A stretch of DNA of 19,156 nucleotides from Brachionus plicatilis (taxonomy: Eukaryota; Rotifera; Eurotatoria; Ploima; Brachionidae), in assembly GCA_010279815.1 (NCBI GenBank), contig QEOQ01000114.1, positions 231,872 to 251,027 of the forward strand. The letters are read 5' to 3'. This document shows positions 1 to 6,441 of the stretch, one piece after another. The notes under the pieces were generated by a model. The model searched no databases. It had not been told where the DNA came from and saw only the letters and a list, made by a program, of their open reading frames with translations. Made by a program: the position numbers and the translations under genes. Numbering within the stretch: the first letter of the stretch is position 1; each line of letters begins with the position of its first letter.

Positions 1-508
1 AAAAATTTAGCACATGATGTAACAAAAAATGTTACAGGACTTGCTCAAAAAAAAACAAAAAAAAAATTTCAATTAACCAATTATTGATTTTCCAAAAAAA
101 CTGTACGAATGTTAAGTTGGTTTTGTAATAAAAAATTCGAAATTTAAAATTAAACACTTACAAATATTTTAAAATATTGCAAATAAAACTTTTTTTTTAC
201 AAGGACAAATAAATTGTCTTAAATTAGATTGATTTTAAGAGTCGATGATAAATTAAAGGAAAACTTTCAGAATTTATTTTCAAGGCTACTTGGTGTAACA
301 ACTTTTGTTACACATTGTTACAAATTTTACAGAAGCAAATATTTTTCATTCATCGAAAAATTTCAATTAAGAACATTTTTCTTGAACTTTTTGAACAAAA
401 CTTCACAATGCTAAAAAAAAAAGCTTTAAAATTTCCTCAAAAATCTTCGATTAGTCGTGCTTTTGACACAAAAAATTATCCACTTAAAATTGCATCATTT
501 CGATGGTG
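1..508. other. A+T-rich intergenic stretch with TGTAACA palindromes
   Basis: I see no gene here. The short open frames at 229-414 and 315-527 are what chance gives at this base composition. Two imperfect palindromes built on TGTAACA/TGTTACA stand out at 19-36 and 294-312, with a further TGTTACA shortly after the second. They could be the ends of a decayed element, but no target duplication is visible. Confidence 0.4.
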
Positions 509-517
509 TGCATTCTG
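509..517. repeat. Left target-site duplication TGCATTCTG
   Basis: Nine bases identical to 887-895, directly abutting the left end of the MITE. Confidence 0.85.
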
Positions 518-886
518 GGCATCTTGAAGTTTAGGATCAAAAAAATCAGATCAAAAAGTAATTTTTTTATAACTTTTGAATGGTATTTGATTAAGTCTCT
601 CTGCAAAATGCTAAATAATGCAAAAAACATGCTGAATATTAGAAAAGGCTCTGCAAAAACTTTGCAATTAAATTGCGAAGTTGAATTAAATACTTTTTAA
701 TGACATGCGTTTTCCTGCAAAATTGCAGAGTTTTTGCAGAGCCTCATACAATATTCAGCATGTTTTTTGCATTATTTAGCATTTTGCAGAGAGACTTAAT
801 CAAATACCATTCAAAAGTTATAAAAAAATAACTTTTTGATCTGATTTTTTTGATCTGATTTTTTTGATCCTAAACTTCAAGATGCC
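518..886. mobile_element. MULE-like MITE, near-palindromic, with 9-bp target duplication
   Basis: The element is almost one long inverted repeat. Its ends read GGCATCTTGAAGTTTAGGATC inward from both sides, and the arms run about 145 bp each (518-665 and 738-886) around a loop of roughly 70 bp. It is flanked by an exact 9-bp direct repeat TGCATTCTG (509-517 and 887-895). A 9-bp duplication with long terminal inverted repeats is typical of Mutator-like (MULE) elements; that family call is inference. The right arm carries an extra 15-bp duplication of TGATCTGATTTTTTT. No transposase is encoded, so it would be non-autonomous. The open frame at 503-700 is an accident of the arm sequence. Related ends occur at 1021-1041, 2957, 6442 and 6714. 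Confidence 0.85.
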
Positions 887-895
887 TGCATTCTG
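887..895. repeat. Right target-site duplication TGCATTCTG
   Basis: Nine bases identical to 509-517, directly abutting the right end of the MITE. Confidence 0.85.
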
Positions 896-1020
896 CATTG
901 TGCATTTTGATATTGCAGAGTTTATTTTTTTATTTAAGTTAGTATGTTAAATCCAAAAATGTATCTCTGCATTATTTCTATTAAGAAATAAAAATTTATT
1001 AATTTTATTGATCATAAATT

Positions 1021-1041
1021 GATCATAAACTTCAAATTGTC
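1021..1041 (-). repeat. Orphan terminal repeat of the GGCA-CTTGAAGTT family
   Basis: Read on the minus strand this is GACAATTTGAAGTTTATGAT, closely matching the ends of the elements at 518, 2957, 6442 and 6714. A second GATCATAAA copy lies just upstream. No partner end was found to its left, so it looks like a solo right end of a decayed copy. Confidence 0.5.
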
Positions 1042-1048
1042 AAAATCG

Positions 1049-1108
1049 CCGCTATTTTAATAAAAAGAATTCTAATTTATTAAAGTTAAGAATAATTTAA
1101 CAAAAAGA
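1049..1108 (+). repeat. Outer left array, three 20-bp units
   Basis: Three consecutive 20-bp units start at 1049, 1069 and 1089. Each has the pattern (C/T)TAATTTA-TAAA. They degrade rightward into a GC-richer spacer. Confidence 0.6.
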
Positions 1109-1158
1109 ACCTAACCCGAAGCCTTAAACCAAGAACTTGCCCTGGATACTTTTGACCT

Positions 1159-1185
1159 GAGCCCTTATTCCCCAAACAAGGGCTC
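1159..1185. repeat. GC-rich hairpin GAGCCCTT / AAGGGCTC
   Basis: A perfect 8-bp stem with an 11-nt loop lies inside a locally GC-rich island (about 1109-1215), between the two left arrays of the 20-bp repeat element. The island contrasts sharply with the surrounding sequence. It also contains CCTGGA twice (1141-1146 and 1189-1194). I do not recognise it. Confidence 0.5.
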
Positions 1186-1319
1186 TGTCCTGGACGCCAA
1201 CGGACTAATTCAAAATGCGCTATTAAAAATGGCCAATAATTTTGTTAATACCGCTATTTTTAATAAAAAAAACGCTAATTTATTAAGCTTACCTCTAATT
1301 TAATAAAAATTCATCTAAA

Positions 1320-1321
1320 TA
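1320..1321. repeat. TA target duplication, left
   Basis: TA directly before the CAGTC end of the Tigger, matched by TA at 2327-2328. Confidence 0.8.
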
Positions 1322-1527
1322 CAGTCAAAACTCTTTAATCCGAAGTTCGATATCCCGAAGAATTCGCAAATCCGAAGAAAAATTAGGAAATAAAAGCTGT
1401 TACATGTAAAATACATGTTATTTTCACTCTTTAATCCGAAGATTCGAAATTCTCTAATCCGAAGAAAATTTAGAAAAAATGTTGAGTTGAAACTGCTAAA
1501 ATTTATATAATTTTATTGTTTCAGTGT

Positions 1528-1534
1528 TATAAAA
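1528..1534 (+). promoter_or_regulatory. Possible TATA box of the Tigger ORF
   Basis: TATAAAA lies 68 nt upstream of the ORF start. In such A+T-rich sequence it may be chance. Confidence 0.25.
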
Positions 1535-1601
1535 TCATTTCGAAAATTACTTACGTTATTTTCAATTATAAAAAAAGTAAAAAAACAAGTGCAGAAAAAA
1601 A

Positions 1602-2045
1602 ATGTCACCTACTCCGCCAAGGAAAAGAGTTGAATTAGATTATGATCAAAAAAGAGAAATATGCATGTATTATGTTGAACATTCAACACAACAAAAAAAA
1701 TTTCCTCAAACCGAATTGATTATTAAATTCAATAAAAAATTCAATTTGGTCATTGGTACTAGTACTGATGCTAATTGTGATAAATTGACTTTTGATGAAT
1801 TTATGGACTATGAAAATGGAGTCCCAACAGGTGAGACACTGTCTGATGAGGATATTGTTGAGTTGGTTCGGAAAGAAGAGTCTGGTATGGAAAAAGAAAG
1901 TTTAGATAAAGAAGAAAGTGACGTATTGATTGTCGAAAAAAATGTTTCTTATTCTGATTTAGTCGAGTCTTTGGATAATTTAATTAAATATAATGAACAA
2001 AAAAAATGTTTTACCGAAGATGAATTTATTCATTTTATGCATTGA
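1602..2045 (+). CDS. Tigger transposase deletion product: CENP-B-type HTH fused to C-terminal tail
   Basis: This is an uninterrupted 147-residue frame inside the Tigger. Residues about 7-55 match the N-terminal CENP-B/psq helix-turn-helix of Tigger transposases: KRVELDYDQKREIC, then FNKKFNLVIG. From about residue 63 the sequence matches the C-terminal end of the same family, with FDEF, GVPTGETLSDEDIVELV and a long acidic tail. The second DNA-binding helix set and the whole DDE catalytic domain are missing. The internal deletion, near 1764-1785, kept the reading frame. The product could bind DNA or partner proteins but could not transpose. The start has AAAAAAAATG context, and AATAAA follows at 2193-2198. 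Whether it is expressed or selected is unknown; an intact frame may simply reflect youth. Confidence 0.75.
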   Translation: MSPTPPRKRVELDYDQKREICMYYVEHSTQQKKFPQTELIIKFNKKFNLVIGTSTDANCDKLTFDEFMDYENGVPTGETLSDEDIVELVRKEESGMEKESLDKEESDVLIVEKNVSYSDLVESLDNLIKYNEQKKCFTEDEFIHFMH

Positions 2046-2192
2046 CTATTAAATTGAGATTTTGTAAGTTGGACAAAAAACAGACTAGCTTGGATACTTT
2101 TGTTAGAATATAATTTTATTTACCGTTAGAAATTATAATTTAATTAATCAAAATTATAAACTTAATGTTATTTTTGTATTTTTTTTTGTATA

Positions 2193-2198
2193 AATAAA
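2193..2198 (+). terminator. AATAAA poly(A) signal in the Tigger
   Basis: AATAAA lies 148 nt after the stop codon of the remnant transposase ORF and inside the element. Confidence 0.5.
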
Positions 2199-2532
2199 GT
2201 TTAAATTTTCTTAATCCGAAGTTTTTCTACTTTTTACCATTATTCGGATTACCGCATATCCGAAATTTCGCTATTCCGAAGAAAATTTCAGAAATATTTA
2301 ATGTTCGGATTATCGAGGGATGACTGTAAATGTTAACTCATCTAAAATAATAAAAACACGTCTAAACTAATAACAATTACCTCTAAATTAATAAAATTAT
2401 AATTATTAATATATAATATAAAAAGTAAAATAAATTGTGCGTTGCAACACGTTGCAACAGGCCAATGGATTTTTTTTAAGAAGATTTTTTTTTTGTTTCA
2501 GATGAAACTCAAAAAAATAATAAATTTTTTTT

Positions 2533-2650
2533 AATTTTATTTAGTTAGATATCTTTTTATTATAAAAGATATAGTTTTTATTAAATTAGATATTTTTATT
2601 AGAATAGATTATTTTTATTAAATTAGCGAAAATCTAATTGAAATTAGCGG
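2533..2650 (-). repeat. Right array of 20-bp units, inverted
   Basis: On the minus strand from 2650, six units of 19-20 bp follow one another (2631-2650, 2611-2630, 2592-2610, 2573-2591, 2553-2572, 2533-2552). They have the same CTAATTTAATAAAAA-type core as the left arrays but point the opposite way. This is what makes the whole look like one element. Confidence 0.65.
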
Positions 2651-2899
2651 TGAGGAAAATTATGGGCCTTTATTTTTAGGAAAATTTTTCATTAATAAAT
2701 ATTTCTCCTCGAAGAAAAATCAATAGTTCCTTTTTCTTCAACAAAAAATATTTTTTAAAGTTGTTTAATAAAAGATTTGATTAAAAAAATATTTCTTAAA
2801 ACAAAGATTAAGTTTGTGCCGATCTGTATTTTCATGATAAAGCTGACTTTTTGGGCAATCGAACCTATATTCTGCAACTAGCAGTATTTAAATCGAGAT

Positions 2900-2939
2900 C
2901 AAATTGGTAAAACGTAAAAGTTTTACGTTTTACAATTTG
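2900..2939. repeat. 40-bp near-perfect palindrome
   Basis: CAAATTGGTAAAACGTAAAA is followed, after one G, by its own inverse with a single missing base. The arms are 20 and 19 nt with a 1-nt centre. It sits 17 bp left of the next GGCATC-type end and belongs to no element I can define. Confidence 0.7.
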
Positions 2940-2956
2940 CATTTACATTTTTTTAG

Positions 2957-3206
2957 GGCATCTTGGAGTTTAGGATCAAAAAAATCAGATCAAATAGTAT
3001 TTTGTTTATAACTTTTGAATGGTACTTGATTAAGTCTCTCTGCAAAATACTAAATAACGCAAAATACATGCTGAATATTGTGTGAAGCTCTGCAAAAACT
3101 CTGCGTTTTGCAGCAAAATGCACGCCATTTAAAAAGTATTTAATTTGACAGCGCATTTTAAATGCAGAGTTTTTGCAGAGCCTCATACAATATTCAGCAT
3201 GTATTA
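2957..3206. mobile_element. Truncated copy of the 518-886 MITE family
   Basis: The left end GGCATCTTGGAGTTTAGGAT and the next 120 bp match the left arm of the 518-886 element. The match resumes through the middle and the inner part of the right arm, up to the ATATTCAGCATGT block near 3206. The outer 80 or so bases of the right arm are gone, replaced by unrelated sequence, so no target duplication can be seen. The minus-strand open frame at 2953-3225 is an accident of this repeat. Confidence 0.75.
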
Positions 3207-3480
3207 TTCCAAATAATGTTATCAAATTTATTTAATTCAAATTAACCTCGATCAAAATAAGCACAAAAAATAAAATATTTATTTATTTATTTATAAAGTC
3301 TTTCTATTACAGCTTTTTCTATCGAGAAACTTAACTCTTATTTTGACCTAAAAATTTAAACAGGATTTCTTTTTTCAGTACTTTTCTATGTGTTATGTGC
3401 AAGGAGCTACCATAGGTGACCTCCTATTAGGTCATCTCCGCAAGCTAGTCTTGATGTAGCTTATATATGAGAAAATATTA
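3207..3480. other. Intergenic stretch with a slightly GC-richer block
   Basis: No gene is visible. Around 3401-3470 the base composition rises. AGGTGACCT (3414-3422) and ATTAGGTCA (3426-3434) resemble nuclear-receptor half-sites, but nothing nearby would be regulated by them. Confidence 0.3.
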
Positions 3481-3486
3481 CCTCCA

Positions 3487-3768
3487 TGTTGAAATTAATT
3501 AGTTTACGTTTATTTTTCTGTTGTATATAATTACTTTTTGTTGAAAATAATTATTTTACTGTCGAAATTAATTAGTTATAAATTTATTGTTGAAAATGAT
3601 TACTTTTTTTTTAATTTAATTAGTTTATTTAGGAAATAATTACTTTCTGTTGAGATTCATTACTATTTGTTTAAAAAGTAAAAATTCTAAAAAAAATTTA
3701 CTTAACAAGTTGAAATTAATTAGTTTTTGTTTATTTTAATTTGTTTTTGTTGATAATAATTATATTAT
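3487..3768 (-). repeat. 20-bp periodic array, consensus TGTTGAAATTAATTAGTTTT
   Basis: Copies of TGTTGAAA-TAATTA-TTTT begin at 3487, 3519, 3539 and 3560. From 3589 they fall at exact 20-bp steps (3589, 3609, 3629, 3649, 3669, then 3709, 3729, 3749) with decay in some units. The last three units, 3706-3768, recur almost exactly in inverted orientation at 5755-5816, making them the terminal repeats of one element. On the minus strand the unit carries CTAATTAATTT, close to the CTAATTTAAT core of the array at 1049-2650. Confidence 0.7.
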
Positions 3769-3849
3769 TTAACAATATTTAAAAAAAAGAATATAAAAAA
3801 ATATTGATAAAAAAATAAAAAACTAAATTGATTACTGCTTAGCTAGGCA

Positions 3850-4263
3850 TTATTTTGCTTTAGCTGGTCTTCCGGCTTTTGCTTTTGGAGCAACAGCTGT
3901 CTGAATAAACTTCAATGGCATTGCTAAAAGCTTCTGGTTTACTGCTAAAGAAATAATATGAGAGCAATAATAATTCTTTAAAAAATACATACCAGTGCAT
4001 CTACTACATGACCAATCTGTCCTATTTAATTCTATTTTTTTTAAAGCGGATTGAAATGAAATCAATTTATCAAAATTAACTTTTTTATCTAATTAGAGTT
4101 TATTGTATCTTGAGTTAATGTAATCGAGATTCATTAAATTTGAATTGGTTTTTTCTAATAAAACAAAATTTTCAGAATTGCCTTTTTTCTTTATTAATGC
4201 ATTGCCACTATTTAAATAATTTCCAGCTAGTTTCCAGCTATTTTGTGAAAAACTAACAGTATT
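3850..4263 (-). pseudogene. MULE transposase 3' end with SWIM-like zinc finger, broken
   Basis: Reading leftward from 4263 there is one frame to the stop at 3850-3852, broken by a single in-frame TAA at 4093-4095. The downstream part contains NRTDWSCSRC, then C-T-G..YFLKNYYCSH, and ends in a GRPAKAK tail. This is the layout of the SWIM zinc finger (C-x-C-x(n)-C-x-H) plus basic GRP tail at the C terminus of MULE transposases. The second cysteine of the usual CTC is a glycine here, which would spoil zinc binding. Upstream residues (SWKLAGNYL and beyond) fit the spacer before SWIM but are not diagnostic. The DDE catalytic part is absent; the frame ends 21 bp before the hAT target duplication. 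Clearly a relic. Confidence 0.7.
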
Positions 4264-4283
4264 TTATTTCAATTTTTTTTAGA

Positions 4284-4291
4284 CTCCAAAC
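4284..4291. repeat. Target-site duplication CTCCAAAC, left
   Basis: Exact match to 5736-5743, abutting the left end of the hAT-type element. Confidence 0.8.
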
Positions 4292-5735
4292 CGGGTATGC
4301 TTCCGTTTTTTGAAAAAACATTATTTAACGGAAAAATTTAACGATTTTAAATAACAATAAATTTTTTTAAAAAATATAATTTTAGATCATTTTGTACAAT
4401 TTTATACCTGAAAAACCATAATTATAAAACAGTTATCATCGTTAACGTTATTAACGTTTTTTTTTTTTGATGTTTTTTGACCAACATTTAAAAATTAAAA
4501 ATTTTATTTAATAATTTATTTAAAAAATTAAAAATTTTAATGGCATTAACCTCGTTAACTCCCGTTAATTAACGTTAACGATTTTTTTCTGATTTAATCA
4601 GTAATAAGAAATTTGAATTTCGTACAGTTTAAATTTTATTGACTTATAATATTTTATTATGACTAATTTTGTAAATTTCCAACAAAATTAAAAAATAATG
4701 AACACATTTATTCAACCAAAAAAAATTTTTAAATCAAACAAAACAAAATATATGTTTTCAGAATAAAAAATAAACCGAAATTATTTTTTATTCTAAAAAC
4801 AAAGACTTTAATTTTTTTTTTTCAAAGTGCAAGTCCGGGCTTTAAAATTTTGAATTACTTAAGAAGAAATTTATTCTAAAATTGCAACAAAATTCTGATA
4901 TATGGCAAATCTATTTGCATTAGACAACCCAAGAGTATATAAATTTTTTGATATGAAGCATGATCTAGAAAATTTTAAAATAAAATACTAGACTTGGACT
5001 TTGAAAAAAAAAATAAAAATGACTTGGAATTTTTTTGGGATTTATAAACAACTCTGAATTTAAGATAGCAAATTTATTTTTCATTTTCAATAAAAAATCT
5101 TCAAATTTTTATTTTACAAATTGGCAAGTTTTTTTTTCTATTTAACTTATTTTAAATTTTGAAATTACGTTGTTTAATTTAAACTCAATACTTAAGCATG
5201 TTAACATTTGAAATTTAATTACGCATTTAATTCTAAAAATGTAAAATAGAAAAAAAAACTTGCCGATTGGGTTTTTTTTTAGCATACTTTTAAAGAATTG
5301 TAATAAGATAGCAAAAATAATATGACAAAATATTTTAAAATATTTTAACTTTTTATTTAAGAATAATTTTTTCAAACAAGAATATTCTTTTAAAGACAAT
5401 TTAAATTAATATGTATTTATTTTAATTGAAAAATTCAAATAATGTAAAAACTTAATCGTTGACGTTAATTAACGGAAGTTAACGGTGTTAATGATATTTA
5501 AATTTTGAATTTTTCCAGAAAATTAAAATAATAAAATTCTTATATTTTAATAATTGGTCAAAAAAGAAATGAAAAAAAAAAGTTAATAACGTTAACGAAA
5601 AAAACGGTTTTGGATTTGTCAAAAATTAAATTTTTTTTTTTTTATTTTTACTAATTAATTTGTTAAATTAAAAAATTTTGCAAAAAAAAAGAATCGTTAA
5701 ATTTTTTTTAACGATTGATAACGATAGCATACCTG
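4292..5735. mobile_element. hAT-type non-autonomous element, 1444 bp, with 8-bp target duplication
   Basis: The ends read CGGGTATGCTTCCGTT on the left and, on the minus strand, CAGGTATGCTATCGTT on the right. An exact 8-bp direct repeat CTCCAAAC flanks them (4284-4291 and 5736-5743). An 8-bp duplication with a CAGG-type end fits the hAT superfamily. The outer 290 bp of each side are loosely inverted and packed with GTTAACG and GTTAATTAACG motifs (left 4430-4455 and 4540-4575, right 5455-5495 and 5580-5605). The middle has no coding frame above chance, and the open frame at 5142-5399 shows no family motif. It was inserted into the older MULE-type element. Confidence 0.8.
5119..5270. repeat. Inverted repeat inside the hAT-type element
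   Basis: GGCAAGTTTTTTTTTCTATTT near 5122 is repeated in inverse near 5248-5267. The loop is a little over 100 bp, with partial continuation of the match inward. It may be an even older insertion or a structural part of the element. Confidence 0.45.
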
Positions 5736-5743
5736 CTCCAAAC
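5736..5743. repeat. Target-site duplication CTCCAAAC, right
   Basis: Exact match to 4284-4291, abutting the right end of the hAT-type element. Confidence 0.8.
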
Positions 5744-5816
5744 TAAACATTGTATAATATAATAAATTATTATGAACAAAAACAAATTAAAATAAACAAA
5801 AACTAATTAATTTCAA

Positions 5817-6010
5817 CTTGCTCAAAAATTTTTAGATGCGCAATTAAATTTTATTGCATTTTTAGAAATTACAATCCTTTTTCAAAAGTTTAAAAAAAAA
5901 GCTTTAAAATCTTAAAAAAATTAAAAATCTGCAATGAAATTTAATTGCGCATTTAAAAATTTTTGAGCAAGATTTAGCGTTAGAAATTTGATCAAAAATT
6001 TTACTTTGCT
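5817..6010. mobile_element. Left-truncated copy of the AGCAAAG MITE
   Basis: From CTTGCTCAAAAATTTTT at 5817 to ACTTTGCT at 6010 this matches the intact element at 9808-10040, including its right terminal repeat (5941-6010). The outer left 50 bp or so is missing. The break coincides with the right border of the MULE-type element, so the MULE probably inserted into the MITE or a deletion joined them. The open frame at 5921-6103 is an accident. Confidence 0.7.
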
Positions 6011-6441
6011 TAAAAAACCGAAATATTCTAAAAGTCCAAAATAAGAATTTACGAAATTATCGTAATTTATTGAAAAAATCCTGACTTTTCCAGCATAATT
6101 CAAAACTCAAATATCACTCAAAGTACTGGAGATAGTGCATAATTTTGAGCTAATTAAAAAAAATGGAGCAAAAAAAGAATAAAGATAAGGAAATTAAGAA
6201 GAAAGATTTAGAACCAAAATTTTTATTTTTTAGACATTTGTTTAGCCCGAAAAAAAAAATTAATCAATAAAAAAAGCTATTTTATCTCTTACCAGATAAG
6301 TTTTTTAATCAATATACTTTAAATAATGCCTAAAGTTTAATGCCAATTTGTTTTTGAAAAATGAGACCGAATCTACTACAATAATTTTCGAACCCATGAA
6401 AATAAGAAAATACATGTGTCAAAAAAAAAGTTTTAAATAAA
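6011..6441. other. Intergenic, no feature seen
   Basis: A+T-rich sequence without an open frame above chance and without repeats that I can match elsewhere in the window. The last eight bases are the target duplication of the next element. Confidence 0.4.

Larger units (their letters stand above)
1322..2326 (+). mobile_element. Deleted pogo/Tigger-type element with TA target duplication
   Basis: The left end CAGTCAAAACTCTTTAATCC and the right end, which on the minus strand reads CAGTCATCCCTCGATAATCC, are the terminal repeats expected of a pogo/Tigger element. TA dinucleotides flank it at 1320-1321 and 2327-2328. CCGAAG motifs recur inside both ends. At 1005 bp it is well short of an autonomous Tigger (usually above 2 kb). 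It encodes only the fused remnant ORF at 1602-2045. Its insertion point lies inside a 20-bp repeat unit, so it is younger than that element. Confidence 0.88.
1251..2399 (+). repeat. 20-bp tandem array split by the Tigger insertion
   Basis: Units start at 1251, 1272, 1292 and 1312. The fourth is cut after CATCTAAA by the Tigger (TA at 1320-1321) and resumes at 2329. Restoring one TA makes the split unit exactly 20 bp. Units then follow at 2339, 2359 and 2380. Lengths are 20 or 21 bp, with consensus near CCTCTAATTTAATAAAAATT. Confidence 0.75.
1049..2650. mobile_element. DNA element bounded by inverted arrays of 20-bp repeats, interrupted by a Tigger
   Basis: The left edge reads CCGCTATTTTAATAAAAAG inward. 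The right edge, on the minus strand, reads CCGCTAATTTCAATTAG. Both continue inward as tandem arrays of a 20-bp unit with consensus near CCTCTAATTTAATAAAAATT. The right array (2533-2650) is in inverted orientation to the left arrays (1049-1108 and 1251-2399). Without the 1005-bp Tigger and one TA copy, the element would be about 595 bp. It has no coding capacity of its own. I see no convincing target duplication next to the CCGCTA ends, so superfamily and exact borders are uncertain. Confidence 0.55.
3487..5816. mobile_element. MULE-type element with 20-bp subterminal repeats, interrupted by a hAT
   Basis: Inverted repeats of about 60 bp (3706-3768 and 5755-5816, identical at most positions) enclose a remnant of a MULE transposase gene (3850-4263) and the inserted hAT element (4292-5735). 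The left repeat is preceded by further decayed 20-bp units back to 3487, so the true left border is either 3487 or about 3704. Without the hAT insertion it is about 0.7-0.9 kb and would be a non-autonomous deletion derivative. I find no target duplication at either proposed border. The right border abuts a truncated MITE. Confidence 0.55.

Noticed and set aside
229..700. Three overlapping short open frames on the + strand (229-414, 315-527, 503-700)
   Set aside because: No start context, motif or composition change. The last lies in the MITE arm. Frames of 60-70 codons are expected by chance at this composition.
2953..3225. 90-codon frame on the minus strand
   Set aside because: It coincides with the truncated GGCATC-type MITE and reads through its inverted-repeat arms.
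5142..5399. 85-codon frame on the minus strand
   Set aside because: It lies inside the non-coding middle of the hAT-type element and is a Lys/Phe/Ile-rich translation of A+T-rich DNA with no transposase motif.
5921..6103. 60-codon frame on the minus strand
   Set aside because: It overlaps the right arm of the truncated AGCAAAG MITE and has no independent coding evidence.
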